Source of the DNA: Henricia sp. BOLD:AAB3569
Lineage: Eukaryota > Echinodermata > Asteroidea > Spinulosida > Echinasteridae
DNA: 64,000 bases
Direction of reading: 5' to 3'
Assembly (NCBI GenBank): GCA_037783545.1
Contig: JBBELK010000571.1
Location: 310,001-374,000 of the forward strand
Shown: piece after piece, positions 30,924 to 41,458 of the stretch
Layout: each line of letters starts with the position of its first letter
Numbering within the stretch: position 1 is the first letter of the stretch
Notes under the pieces: model-generated
Database searches by the model: none
Told to the model about the DNA's origin: nothing
What the model saw: the letters and a program-made list of their open reading frames with translations, nothing else
Program-made: the position numbers and the translations under genes

Positions 30924-32190
30924 TTAAAGCCCAATACATCATTTGCAGTGACCCAAAATGTTACTTCAAGAGTTGACAAGAAAAATGATAGCAATGGTAA
31001 CAAACACCACATGATTCCCCCCGTGTAAAGGCTGGCTCACACTATGACGAATAGGGGGATACGGCAAGCTACGTTAAGCTGCGAATTGCAATTGTGAATT
31101 TACCGCCAATCATCGTGTGTTGCCTTCAATTGTCGCTGACGAATTCGCTGGCGACCGCAGACGGCCGAAATCATCAGTCGCGTCCGTCGGCAAATTTTCA
31201 ACATGTTGAAAATTTTGTGGCGGCAAAAAAATCGTTGTTATTCCGTTAAGATTTCGTTGGAGACCGCAACCCTCATTTCCTTGACGTTTCCATGCCGTGC
31301 GAGGCCGTCTCTAGTCGTTTTGAGGTCGTCACAATTTCGTTGGTAGTCGTTGTCAACAACCATTGACGACAAAACATCGGCAAGTGACGTCACATATCGA
31401 ACCCTGACGACACATTGCGGCAAGTAACGAAATTGTAACGACCTTGGTGCGACAATGGCTTGCGAATTTTGTCCGGAGGGTGACGGGTGATGACTGTTGA
31501 TGGCGGGTCGTTTGCGAGTACCTGCGGCATTGCAACGGTGGTCTGCGATGGGTTACGATTTTGAAACGATGGTCCACAATTTTAAACTTTTTTGTAAAAT
31601 TTTTGACGTTTTTTGACTATTTTTGAAGTCGACTATTTATACGACCCGCACACACACAGGCTATGATGTCGGCCGCTGAGCCACGTCATCGACGCCGCAA
31701 CCCACCGTTAGCCGCCGTTCCTTGCCGCCAGCCAATCCACCGCCAGCCGTCTGACCTCGTTCCTTGTTGCCGGGCTCCGTCGAGACATCGTCACTCGCCG
31801 CCCAGACAACGTCCGATTTTGGTCGCTAGACTCCGTTCCCTGCCGCAGCCATTCGTCCCTTGCCGTCGTGTTGTCGCTGAAGGTCGTTCCCACCCGTCAG
31901 CGAATCTTGCTTTTTCCCTTTTGCCGTCGTTTTGCCGCCAACATTTTGTGATTTTCACGTCCGTCGCCTTTCGCGGGTTATCTGCCGCTACTATGTGAGC
32001 CAGCCTTAAGATGGTACCTTTATGGGAGAAATTGCCAACTGAAGGTGTTCTTTTAAAAAAATCTTTGCAAACGATTTTTGTTACCATTCATTCAATGCAA
32101 AAACCAAGCATATATATTGGTTTTTCATAGTATTACTGCATCTATGTGGCTGAAATTTCTACAAGGCAGTTTATCAACATTGTTCTCTTG
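30924..32190 (-). repeat. family A copy split by a 978-bp insertion
   Basis: Starts (right end on the minus strand) TTAAAGCCCAATACATCATT, through GACAAGAAAAATGATAGCAA and AACACCACATGATTCC to CCCGTGTAA. It resumes at 32007 with GATGGTACCTTTATGGGAGA, AATTGCCAACTGAAGG and TTTCTACAAGGCAGTTTATC. Its last ~60 bp are cut off by the element at 32193. Confidence 0.8.
31029..32006. mobile_element. 978-bp element with TAA target duplications (PIF/Harbinger-like)
   Basis: Inverted ends AGGCTGGCTCACA...TGTGAGCCAGCCT, flanked by TAA at 31026-31028 and 32007-32009, inside a family A repeat. Three-base TWA duplications are characteristic of PIF/Harbinger transposons. No transposase or Myb-like frame is present. 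The interior is rich in GTCGTTG/GACGAC-type short motifs and GC-rich at the right; the 111-codon arginine/proline-rich frame at 31663-31998 looks like compositional chance. Confidence 0.8.
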
Positions 32191-32396
32191 TCACAGCACA
32201 AATATCAAATGATAACCTAAATACAAGCTAAATCAATTGACAAAAACATAAAATATTGATTTAAGTCACCTCTTGGAATCTGAGGTATTTGCGTTGGAAG
32301 TTCAGTTAGTATAACAACCTTTTGAAATCGATAGCATAAGCTGATAAATGGAACTGTGAGATACGAATGTGCACTTGCGTGTTGATAAAGAGTCCA

Positions 32397-32433
32397 TGGT
32401 GCCTCACAATGATTTTATCATTGTGAGGCACCA
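32397..32433. repeat. perfect 16-bp-stem hairpin before the SINE head
   Basis: TGGTGCCTCACAATGA and TCATTGTGAGGCACCA around a TTTTA loop. Its right arm overlaps the 5' end of the tRNA-like head. Confidence 0.85.
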
Positions 32434-33030
32434 CGGCCGAGTGGTGTAGCGTGCTGAATTAAAGACTTTGGTAAATCCACATGTCGTGGGTTTGAATCCC
32501 GTCCATGGTGCGTGTGCTCTTGGTCAAGGCACGTTGCCATGGATTGCCTCTCTCAACCCAGGTGTATACAAGGGTACCAGCACCATGCTGGGAGGGTAAA
32601 CAGACTCGCTGTGTAGGAGGAGTGGTGAACCCCCCACCCCCCTCCCCCCATAGCAAACCAAACAGAGGATTCTCCCCCCTCCCCCTTGTGCACGACACTT
32701 TGCTTGACTTGCCTCTCTCAACCCAGGTGTATAAATGGGTACCAGCACCATGCTGGGAGGGTAAAAAGACTCGCTGTACTAAGAGGAGTGGTGAACTCCC
32801 CCCCCCCCCCCCCCCCCAACCCCCCACCCCCACCCCCACAGCAAACTCAACAGAGGATTCTTCCCCCTTGGGCAAGACACTTTGCCTCACTTGCCTCTCT
32901 TTACCCAGGTGTATAAATGGGTTCCAGCGTCATGCTGGGAGGGTAAATAGACTCGCTGTGTGGGAGGAGTTGCGAACCCCCCACAGCAAACTCGAAACAG
33001 GAGTCTGGCCCCCTCGCTAGTGAAAGAGAG
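32428..33030 (+). mobile_element. SINE-3: class II tRNA-like head plus three ~170-bp tail units
   Basis: The head at 32428-32511 has GCACCAC pairing with ATGGTGC (one mismatch), GGCCGAGTGGTGTAGCG (box A), a long variable arm and box B GGGTTTGAATCCC, as in tRNA-Ser/Leu. The tail repeats TTGCCTCTCTCAACCCAGGT at 32544, 32709 and 32891 with CACCATGCTGGGAGGGTAAA, each separated by C-rich tracts (32620-32700, 32798-32840). Open frames across it are artefacts. Confidence 0.75.
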
Positions 33031-33413
33031 ATGGGCACTCTGGCTTGTAAGTACAAGCATGACCTTATGATGTATTGGGTCTTTGATAACATGCAAGTAC
33101 ACATTCGTATCTCACAGTTCCATTTATCAGCTTATGCTATCGATTTTAAAAGGTTGTTATACTAACTGAACTTCTTACCCAGATACCTCGGATTCCAAGA
33201 TGTGAATTAAGTCAATATGTTATGTTTTCATCAATTGATTCATCTTGTATTGAGGTTATCAGTGGAGTTTTGTGCTGTTACGTCTGCAAGGATTATTAAA
33301 CTTTAAATGTTTTATTCAAAATAAAATTCGTTGGCCTTGTTAAATAAAAACAACTCTTCGAAAACTCAACGACACAGTAAAAACAATTAAAACTGTAACA
33401 ATATCTTGTTTAT

Positions 33414-33484
33414 CGTGCGTGCTCAATCGTGCGTGCTCAATCGTGCGTGCTCAATCGTGCGTGCTCAATCGTGCGTGCTCAATC
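33414..33484. repeat. 14-bp tandem repeat, about 5 copies
   Basis: GTGCGTGCTCAATC repeats perfectly; period 14 with no spacers, so not CRISPR-like. Confidence 0.9.
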
Positions 33485-33487
33485 TAG

Positions 33488-33575
33488 GGAATCGGGTTAA
33501 CGTAGCGGTACTTTCCGCGCCTTTCACCTCTGTAGCCCTGGTTCGAATCCCGTCCGAATCGGTATATGTCAGCGA
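33488..33575 (+). mobile_element. SINE-1 head only
   Basis: AACGTAGCGGTACTTTCCGC (box A region), GCCTTTCACCTCTGTAGCCC and box B GGTTCGAATCCCGTCC. It breaks off at the start of the large inverted-repeat element. Confidence 0.7.
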
Positions 33576-33608
33576 GAGTATGCTCTCGCTACTCCCCGAC
33601 GCGACTAA

Positions 33609-34403
33609 TGGGCTGCGTTCGGGCGTGCAGTTCTCGTTACTCGGGAGTAATGCGTGCGCATTGCACTCGGGTCACATCACGCGAACGGCAAGTCCGCAGT
33701 CCGCGTGCGCGATTGGCAATCAGTGAAGATGGCCGTCTCTTGCCATCACTGCACAAAAAATGCCGTTGCTCACAAGAAACGGAGGAAATACAGGCCGTAA
33801 GTCGTGAGAACCTTTGATGCCGCCTAAAACAAACCTTAGTGAGTTATTGTTTCAGTTATTGAGTTGACACGTTGGGCAAATTCACCAAAAATCCCACCCA
33901 TATTCCACCATCTTCGTACAAATCACATGACACTTGACAGAAGTACGAGCACACTCCCCATGTGTTGGGGAGTAGTGAGAGCATACTCTCACTGACCCGA
34001 GTGTCGTTATTCTTGCCGTTCACGCGCGCAGGAGTATAACTCGTGTTAACACGAGTACACGCCCGAACGCAGCCATGGGGAGTGTGCTCTTACTCCTGAC
34101 GAGTGCCATGTGATTTGTACGAAGATGGCGAAATATGGCTGGAATTTTGGCTGAACTCGATAACTGAAACAACAACAACTCACTAAGGTTTGTTCTACTC
34201 CGCAAAGTTTCTCACGACTGTACGTCTGTATTTTCTTCAGTTTCTTGTGAGCAGTGAAACAGCGTTTTTTGTGTAGTCATGGCAAGAGACGGCCATCTTG
34301 ACTGATGGCCATTCGCGCATGCGGACTGCAGACTTGCCGTTCGTGTAATGTGACCCACGCATTACTCCGGAGTAACAAGAACTGTGCACTCAAACGCAAC
34401 CCA
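33609..34403. mobile_element. 795-bp element with ~350-bp inverted arms
   Basis: Ends TGGGCTGCGTTCGGGCGTGC and its diverged mirror at 34380-34403. The arms share TTACTCGGGAGTAATGCGTG, AGATGGCCGTCTCTTGCCAT, CCTTAGTGAGTTATTGTTTC and CATCTTCGTACAAATCACAT, all inverted on the right. The centre (33960-34080) carries a further partial copy of the terminal sequence. No coding frame. Confidence 0.8.
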
Positions 34404-34828
34404 GAGCCCGGGTAGCGGTGGCTGACACCGGTGCTGGCATGGGTATCCGTCGCGTGATGCAAATCGAACGCGCTCGTGTACGTTTGTGTTACATGTTTTA
34501 GCTGAACGAAAGTCACGTGTATGTCACTTGTAGCTGCGAAGTCCCTTGCAAAAATGGGAATTTCGCGACTCTCTGCCCGTTATAACAGGCAGCATCCTTC
34601 GTCGATACTTAGAAAGTCGAGGCCGATTTATCCGAAACGCCTATCTCGTATAGCGATACTGATCTAACAAACTTTACGGCCGACCTTATTCACGAAGCGG
34701 CCATTTCAATCGTTTGGCCCGAATTGAGTTTTATAAAATGCTTTTTAAGATGGCGTCACTTAATGGGTAATGCATATGCCTTCCAAAATAGTCTGTCAGT
34801 GTACGTGTCACCATTTTTGTGTCTGCTG
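34404..34828. other. unassigned non-coding sequence
   Basis: Nothing recognised. Confidence 0.35.
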
Positions 34829-35130
34829 GCGCCCCAAATTCTTCACTTCCAAATTAAGGTGCAGTTTAAAAAGTCACATAATTACTATACGCTGTTGTTG
34901 ATACGTGTTGCACGCCATTGCCTATAGCAACCAACAGTCCGGTTGCTTTATGCCATTCTCTCCTACGGTGAGCACGGTATCGATTATGTACTTCACACCT
35001 GCTGCGTGCACCACGTAGCAACAAAAAAATAGTCTGGTCAAGTGGATACTAAGTGTGCATGTGAAAGGAAGTACGTCAGTACACCATACTATAATTCATG
35101 CGAAACACGCAAAAGGCTAACTGCACACAT
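34829..35130 (+). repeat. dispersed repeat D copy
   Basis: GCTGGCGCCCCAAATTCTTC, TTGTTGATACGTGTTGCACG, CTGCGTGCACCACGTAGCAA, AGTCTGGTCAAGTGGATACT and GAAGTACGTCAGTACACCA. Confidence 0.75.
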
Positions 35131-35137
35131 CACACTA

Positions 35138-35605
35138 TACTCACAATAGGTTAGGGATGATTGGTATGTTGTTAATTTTGTTGTTGTTGTTGTTGTATAT
35201 TTTATGGCATCTTCGGCAATTAAGGCCCTTTATGCCATCAACTATACGGTTTTAGCTTTAACTATACTATATTATCAACTTGAGATGACGAAGAAGGAGT
35301 TGCAGTTTTAGAAGTGGGAGGAAAAAACCCAGAGAAATGCCCCAGGGGAAAACCCACGCGGTCAAGTAGGGACTGCAAATCCAATCCACATACACGCCCC
35401 GGATTCGAACCCGGGACGCCAGAGGTGAAAGGCGAGGAAAGAATTGTCAATTTTGGATTTTTTGTCCTCAAATGACCGTTTCCTGTGCATGTGACAAGGT
35501 GTGTCTGTCATGCAGGTACAATTGTCTAATCATATATACAAAATCATACCCTCAGTAAAATATCTGCGTTACACCCCACAATATCCCTAACTCATTGTGA
35601 GTAGT
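35138..35605. mobile_element. possible inverted-terminal element holding a SINE
   Basis: ACTCACAATAGGTTAGGGAT (35139-) is mirrored with few mismatches by ATCCCTAACTCATTGTGAGT (about 35583-35602). A SINE-1 occupies most of the interior. Confidence 0.5.
35180..35443 (-). mobile_element. SINE-1 full-length copy with target duplication
   Basis: Read on the minus strand: head with TTTCCTCGCCTTTCACCTCT and box B GGGTTCGAATCCGGGG, body, CTTCTTCGTCATCTCAAGTT, GCCGAAGATGCCATAAAATA and a (CAA)n tail. Flanked by TTGTTAATTTT (35169-35179) and TTGTCAATTTT (35444-35454), a target duplication with one mismatch, as expected of LINE-driven insertion. Confidence 0.85.
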
Positions 35606-36005
35606 ACTACAACAGAATGGTTATGATTATTGCACGTCGATTCCGTTTGTTGTTTTGAGAAGGTAGAATCGTGACTCGCGCATGAAGGGGGAAATCTTAC
35701 CGCGTCGTTGTTTGCATAATGCCCCGCGGAAATGTGCAGGTGTGTTCAAGCTTGTAAATTCAACCACAGACCTTTTGCGGTGGATTGTTTTCTGTTTTGT
35801 TTTGCTTTTTGTTTTCCCGCTTTAACTGTGACCCTTTGAGGCAATTTTCCCCTGTCGTTTAATTCCGGACATGGTGATGAAAGTCGTGACGTCGTTTCCA
35901 AAATGTCTTTTGTGTGAGCCTTATAGACTTTGTCACGATATTTTTGGACAAATGTGGACAAATGTCCATGAGTTTGGGAAATCTAGATACAGTGAAAAGC
36001 AACTT
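35606..36005. other. unassigned non-coding sequence
   Basis: Nothing recognised. AAAA at 35995-35998 gives a TTTT on the minus strand just downstream of the tRNA-like gene, a possible Pol III terminator. Confidence 0.4.
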
Positions 36006-36077
36006 GGCTCCACCGGGATTCGAACCGCGGACCTTCTGCTTAACGTGCAGACGCCCTACCAATTGAGCTATGAAGCC
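36006..36077 (-). tRNA. tRNA-like gene or tRNA pseudogene (apparent anticodon GTT)
   Basis: The 72-nt cloverleaf has a fully paired acceptor (GGCTTCA/TGGAGCC, one G-U), D-arm GCTC/GGGC with AATTGGTA loop, anticodon stem TCTGC/GCAGA perfect, variable loop AGGTC, and T-loop TTCGAAT. TTTT follows seven bases after the 3' end. Against function: the anticodon loop reads ACGTTAA, so base 33 is C instead of the near-universal T, and the T-stem has two mismatches (CGCGG/CCCGG). The GTT anticodon would be Asn, but the body does not look like an Asn tRNA. Reversing only the anticodon hairpin would give loop TTAACGT with T33 and a Val (AAC) anticodon. Confidence 0.45.
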
Positions 36078-36786
36078 AACTGGTGGTCTCGAATCACGGT
36101 AGTGCAGTTGTTCCTTACTGATTGGGATTGGCTATCACGTGAGCTTAGCAAGCCCTACAGAGGGATAAACCCTTCAATGAGATAACCACCCCTCCCAGAG
36201 ATCATTTAAGATATGCCCCAAAACCCCTGCCCGGCTTGCCCCAATTATTAAGTATGAATAAGTGAACATTTTTAGGGATTATGACGATATGTTTGTGTAA
36301 AAATTCAAAATTAAAGAATCGCCTATTACATACTCATCTGATGCAGTGAATAAACTTTAACATACTCTAAATAATGAATTATGTGCCTATAACGTATTTG
36401 AATGATACTGTATGCGATATTACGATAATGCAAGGAAAACAAATAAACTACATTCCTTGGAGAACACCCCTCGAAATAAATGGTATAATCTCCTCAGAGG
36501 TCAGTGGCTTTGCCCAAAAAGTTAAAGCGACTCGAAACTCGATCGTAAAAAGCCCCCTTTTCCTCTGAACTAATTAAGACAGTTTTTATATGAGTGAAAA
36601 GGAAATATCTTTAACTTTACTTCAACATCTGATCTGGCAGTATCAAATGGTTTTACCATTCGATTTAATGCGCTGACCTCTCAGAAAACGTCGGTCCAGA
36701 TTCGTGTTGACTTCCATAGGAATTTTTTTTTTTAGTATTTGCACCCATTTTTAAATAGATACAAAGCCCAATTTCCCTGCATGGAT
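36078..36786. other. unassigned non-coding sequence
   Basis: No gene or repeat recognised. Confidence 0.35.
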
Positions 36787-36830
36787 GCACAGGCTCGTCA
36801 GCAATGCGCGCACGAGCCTATGCCTTTAAA
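36787..36830. mobile_element. internally deleted hairpin element
   Basis: GCACAGGCTCGTCAGCAATG joined to CACGAGCCTATGCCTTTAAA: both ends of the TTAAAGGCACAGGCTCGTC family with the middle ~100 bp missing. Confidence 0.75.
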
Positions 36831-37082
36831 TGGTGTGCAGTCTGGTATATAGGTACAGTTTTTAGTATAACCATGGAGGAAGAAAACCTCCATGGTATAA
36901 CAGAGGAATATTTAGGGAGAGCGCCCGTTTAGCCCGCGATTTCCATGTGTTAAACAAGAAGTCGAGAGGCTCCGTGAGCAAATGTCCCCAAGTTTTTGTC
37001 TTCATATTATGACGTGTAAAGACGTCACGTGTAGTTGTCGACGTATTCATAATAAACACTATGCGGCCCGTCACTTCCACCT

Positions 37083-37383
37083 TAGGCTGGATTCACACCA
37101 GCCTAAATTTGACGCGCGTCGATTTCTGTCGGTGATTTTCAATACATCGTTGCACTCAAACATCCCTGGGGTCGATTTCACAAAGACGTGCGATGAGTCG
37201 TAAGTACCAAATCCACGCCGAACCCTTTGTAAGTTTGCCATGGGTTCGGCGAGTTGCGATGTATTTGGTAGTTACGACGCGTTGCAAATCTTTGTGAAAT
37301 CGACCCCTGGCCCTCCACACCGCTTTTTCTCAAAGCGACGCGCGTCAAATTTGCGCGCGAAAAGGCTGTGTGAATCTAGCCTA
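37083..37383. mobile_element. 301-bp miniature element, TIR TAGGCTGGATTCACAC
   Basis: TAGGCTGGATTCACACCAGC at the left and GTGTGAATCTAGCCTA at the right; subterminal TTTGACGCGCGTCGA/CGACGCGCGTCAAATT are also inverted. It contains a second complete element. Confidence 0.8.
37170..37305. mobile_element. nested 136-bp element with 5-bp target duplication
   Basis: Ends GGTCGATTTCACAAAGA and TCTTTGTGAAATCGACC, flanked by CCTGG at 37165-37169 and 37306-37310. The interior has GGTTCGGCG and its partial mirror, so most of it folds. Confidence 0.85.
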
Positions 37384-38029
37384 TAAGTGATTGCACTGAC
37401 ACGGCCTTATCTCGATGACACATCACTCGACCAACCGCGAACAACGCCAGGAGGACCATACCTGATAATATTACGCTTTCATCAAACTGTCAGATTATCT
37501 ACTGTTAAACGCCAGCTTTGTTCACGCTTTACAAGTCCAACCAGCGGAAAATGCCACCGTATTTATTCAGTTGGATTGATTTTAATTCAGTGATGTTTAA
37601 TTGTATATGTTTGCGTATAGTGTTACATTGATAGCTTATACTGATAATAAATACTTGTTATTCATTACCGGTGACCCGGCGGTGCGAGAGTAACTGTGTA
37701 AACACCGTACAGTTCATTGCTGCAGGCTCGCCAATTATTGCACATGCAGCGGCCACTTCAGCGTGCCGCCCTATTCAAGCGAATAAGGACACCATATAGG
37801 ACCCCTAATCTACACTGGAAATTGCCTGGGTTATATGAAAAACTGAAACCACTCAAATTTTGGGTCCTTTAGGCCTATACTAATTTAATGCAAACTATTT
37901 GGGTACCCCAAAATGGGTTCGTTAACACCAAATATAAAACAGGTATAAATGAAGGCCTGCAGTGGGTATACCTTTTGAGTAAGAAAATCTGAAGGTGCTA
38001 TCGCAAATTATGTAGAGTTAAAGGTAGAA
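37384..38029. other. unassigned non-coding sequence
   Basis: No gene or repeat recognised. Confidence 0.35.
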
Positions 38030-38205
38030 CACATGATTGGTATCTCGAAAATCAGAAATGTTCACAGATTTACACATAACTTACACAATATAAACATGAT
38101 GATGGCGGAAAACTTCCCCTGAAATTGTTTTGTCTGAAGCGCTATTATTGGCTTTTATTATTTTTTTTATAAAACAATTAATGTTCGTCTCATAAGACGA
38201 ACATT
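38030..38205 (-). repeat. dispersed repeat E, copy 2
   Basis: Reverse complement of 24735-24905 with GAAATGTTCACAGATTTACA, CAATATAAACATGATGATGG and CGTCTCATAAGACGAAC. Confidence 0.65.
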
Positions 38206-38224
38206 TACTTCACCCTTGACCACT

Positions 38225-38284
38225 TCGCCCCCAAACCACTTCGTACACAGGCCCTGGTGCAGGGCGAAGTGGTTTTGGGGGCAA
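38225..38284. repeat. 60-bp hairpin beside the large composite element
   Basis: GCCCCCAAACCACTTCG is mirrored by CGAAGTGGTTTTGGGGGC with a GC-rich loop. Confidence 0.85.
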
Positions 38285-38510
38285 ACCCAGCAAACACATA
38301 ACATTTTAAAAACATTGTTGAAAGGTTGTAAGCAAAACATTGTGAAACTAACATAAAATAACATTATTAAAACGTTAAAATGTCGTCTAATTGAAAACAT
38401 TTTCTCTATAACATTTTTATAATGTTGTGAAAATGTTAAAACTGTGCAGTCTAAAGACGTTATATTGATAACATTTTAAAAACATTCTTAAAAAGTAATA
38501 TACAAAACAT

Positions 38511-39012
38511 TTGTGAAAAGATACACAGTGACAAAGTATTGTGGCAACGATTCAGCAAGCATTTATTCGCTTCAAACAGACTGCGTGACCCAACAATATA
38601 ATGGTCAACAATTGCCTTTAACATGAGACAAGAATAACATGTACCCAACGGTACGATAATGATACACATGTACCCAACGGTACGATAATGATACACATGT
38701 GCCCAACGGCACATAAACAAGTATACCCAACGGTATAACACGAATTCGCTAACAACGTACCCAAAAGTACGATAAATACAATCGATACCACCATATCGAT
38801 AACCCAAATAAAAGCTTTGTTGACGCATGTCAAAAAGATGGCCAATCGGCCGACTCAAATAGCAATAAAGCTTGAGGGGAGAATGGCTGAGATCCCAGGA
38901 AGGCAAAGAGCATTGGAGCCCGCACTCCCGGGGATAGTTCACTCGACCGTTTGTGCGGACCCCACCGCTGAAAATGTACGATCCCACCTCTCCTCCGGGG
39001 CTCAAACCATCC
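38511..39012 (-). repeat. split direct repeat B2 (502 bp)
   Basis: Identical by eye to 39365-39866 at a fixed offset of 854. It holds a 29-bp tandem motif (GTACCCAACGGTACGATAAT..., three copies at about 38640-38710). The long minus-strand frame through it also appears in B1 and is most likely fortuitous. Confidence 0.85.
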
Positions 39013-39088
39013 AGCCCTCCAACTTAACCAAGCCCATGCAATTTGCTCAAAGCATACAGCCAAGTGGATGCCAGGGGCGGGAGGCGGG

Positions 39089-39366
39089 TCGCAGTCTGTT
39101 ATACGCGAAAGCTAAACCGAAAATGAACAGTTCCCACGGTCTGCAAGTGCACATGCACTATAATTCAGTCGCACCGCGCACGAAGCACGCATGCGCGTTG
39201 TTTCCAGACATGCAAATTGGCACATCAAAGGCGCCGCATTCCAAGTCAAGCGCATTCGCTTTTACACATGTTTGGGGCCAACGGGGGCGCGCGCCCAGAC
39301 ATGACCCGCGCGACCTCGATGTGTCCTTTCACAAATGTGTTTACTCTCGAGCGGGCAAACATTGTT
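39089..39366 (-). repeat. split direct repeat A2 (278 bp)
   Basis: Identical by eye to 45200-45477 at a fixed offset of 6111; starts TCGCAGTCTGTTATACGCGA and ends GCGGGCAAACATTGTT. Its last two bases overlap the start of B1. Confidence 0.85.
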
Positions 39367-39866
39367 GTGAAAAGATACACAGTGACAAAGTATTGTGGCA
39401 ACGATTCAGCAAGCATTTATTCGCTTCAAACAGACTGCGTGACCCAACAATATAATGGTCAACAATTGCCTTTAACATGAGACAAGAATAACATGTACCC
39501 AACGGTACGATAATGATACACATGTACCCAACGGTACGATAATGATACACATGTGCCCAACGGCACATAAACAAGTATACCCAACGGTATAACACGAATT
39601 CGCTAACAACGTACCCAAAAGTACGATAAATACAATCGATACCACCATATCGATAACCCAAATAAAAGCTTTGTTGACGCATGTCAAAAAGATGGCCAAT
39701 CGGCCGACTCAAATAGCAATAAAGCTTGAGGGGAGAATGGCTGAGATCCCAGGAAGGCAAAGAGCATTGGAGCCCGCACTCCCGGGGATAGTTCACTCGA
39801 CCGTTTGTGCGGACCCCACCGCTGAAAATGTACGATCCCACCTCTCCTCCGGGGCTCAAACCATCC
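39365..39866 (-). repeat. split direct repeat B1 (502 bp)
   Basis: Directly abuts A2 with no spacer and ends at CTCAAACCATCC like B2. Beyond this point the two copies diverge. Confidence 0.85.
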
Positions 39867-39884
39867 AAACAGCCAACATTGGTT

Positions 39885-39942
39885 TTTTTTTTTTTTGGTT
39901 TTTTTTTTTTTGGTTTTTTTTTTTTGTTTTTTTTTTTTTTGT
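39885..39942. repeat. interrupted poly-T tract
   Basis: Four runs of about 12 T separated by GG or G (poly-A on the element's sense strand, just inside B1). Lysine-rich frames here are artefacts. Confidence 0.9.
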
Positions 39943-40529
39943 GTGGCATGAGCCCCCATAACAAGAGTTTGGAAAACGCTTGAAAAAACGGCACTCGAAC
40001 ATGCAAACTGTAATGTTTTGATGGTGAACGTGGGAAGAAGACTGTTAAGGACAGCAAGAAACCGACAAATTTGCAATGGCAGGAAAAATCCTCCACTGGC
40101 ATCGGATGTTCTGGCACCCAAGTACCGACTCTTGCAAACAGTAACAAAAATAAAATGCAAATATCTGCACCGTCTTTCTTCCCCGAGCACTTGAAACTTA
40201 CATTATGCAAATTCTGCCCTCCTTAATTCAATGAACACAGATACATGTAGATATAAAACTGTTTCTGCTATTAACAGGAACAACAAAACCCATCAAAACA
40301 AAATGTGTTCGTATAGATGCCTGGACAAAGAATTAACCCCCAAATTGTCACACAAAAACATGTAATTGCAACTGAGGCCTTGTCACTATTGCATCCTACT
40401 GCACAAGTGCAACTGCAAATCCTGAAGATGTCTAAACTCGCCTTGTTAACGAGAACTCCATCTTTGCAGTATAAATGCCTTCATGCAGCTAAAATTTCAG
40501 GATGAAAGATAACTGAAATTTATCACCAA
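39943..40529. other. unassigned internal sequence of the retrotransposon
   Basis: No frame or motif recognised. Confidence 0.35.
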
Positions 40530-41375
40530 TTTGTTTTTAAAACACGAATCAGAAGATCAAAGTGTTGCAGAAAAAGGGGCAAACCCAAATCTGTTTTCAT
40601 TTCAGAAATGTTACCCTTTCTCTACTTAAAAATTGTCATAGAGGAAACCCACAATTAAAAACAAAGAAAGAACATTACAGTTCAACATTACAATTCAAAC
40701 CGTAACTGTACAGTAGTCCACTGATCCATTTTTGACCCAAACCAACTTGTTGGGATTGGTGCAATTGACATACTAAACAAACTCAGTAAACTGTTACAGA
40801 TCATAACACCAAGAAGTCACTGAAAATGACAAAAACTTTGTACACTAGACATTGGAGATTTCCTCTGTTGTCCTGAGATGATATCACGGATTTGCTCATG
40901 AATATGTAAATTCATTAACATAAAATTATAAAACTTGCAATTATAGCAATTTGTTTTTACACACGGATCAGAAATCAAAGTGTTGCAGAAAAAGGGGCAA
41001 ACTCAACTCTGTTTTCATTTCAGAAAGAAGTTACCTTTTCTCTACTTCAAAATTTTCTTAACAGACGAGGTCGCGGTTTATTGCTAGTCATGGAGGGAAC
41101 CCACAGTTGAAAAACAAAGAAAGAACATTACATTTCAAACAGTAACAGTAGTCCACTGATCCATTTGTGACCCAAACTTGTTGGGATTGGTGCAAATGAC
41201 ATACTAAACAAACTCAGTAAACTGTTACAGATCATAACACCAAGAAGTCACTGGAAATGACAAAAACTTTTGTACACAAGTCATTGGAAATTTCCTCTGT
41301 TGTCCCGAGATGATATCACGGATTTGCTCATGAATATGGAAATCATTAGCATAACATTAGAAAACGTGCGATTAC
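40530..41375. repeat. tandem duplication of about 430 bp
   Basis: About 40530-40955 is repeated at 40963-41375: AAAGTGTTGCAGAAAAAGGG, CAGTAGTCCACTGATCCATT, TTGTTGGGATTGGTGCAA and ATGATATCACGGATTTGCTC recur in order, with a few percent divergence plus indels. Confidence 0.85.
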
Positions 41376-41458
41376 AATAAAACGGAACAATCAAATTTTC
41401 TGAAGTTGACCGAAATGTGTAAAACACACCCTCTACTATTAGTATATTTCATAAAACC

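Larger units (their letters stand above)
32193..33277. mobile_element. 1.08-kb element with ~200-bp inverted arms enclosing a SINE
   Basis: The left arm 32193-32395 (starts CAGCACAAATATCAAATGAT) is mirrored by 33076-33277 (ends ...TTTTGTGCTG). Shared inner blocks include AACTGTGAGATACGAATGTG and ATCGATAGCATAAGCTGATA. The arms surround a tRNA-derived SINE with a repeated tail. No transposase. Confidence 0.85.

Noticed and set aside
32459-33104. 143- and 171-codon overlapping frames on opposite strands
   Set aside because: SINE tail units and poly-C tracts.
33414-33484. CRISPR-like array
   Set aside because: 14-bp period with no spacers; simple tandem repeat in a eukaryotic context.
38817-39455. 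212-codon plus-strand frame
   Set aside because: Spans B2, the 76-bp spacer, A2 and B1 of the retrotransposon, antisense to its orientation; no homology recognised.
38511-39866. LTRs of a conventional LTR retrotransposon
   Set aside because: The 502-bp repeats lack TG...CA ends and are interleaved with a second repeat pair, which fits split direct repeats better.
38460-40210. 181- and 289-codon minus-strand frames
   Set aside because: They lie in the duplicated terminal repeats (B1 and B2) and the poly-T tract, and show no domain; the identical peptide in both reflects the duplicated DNA.
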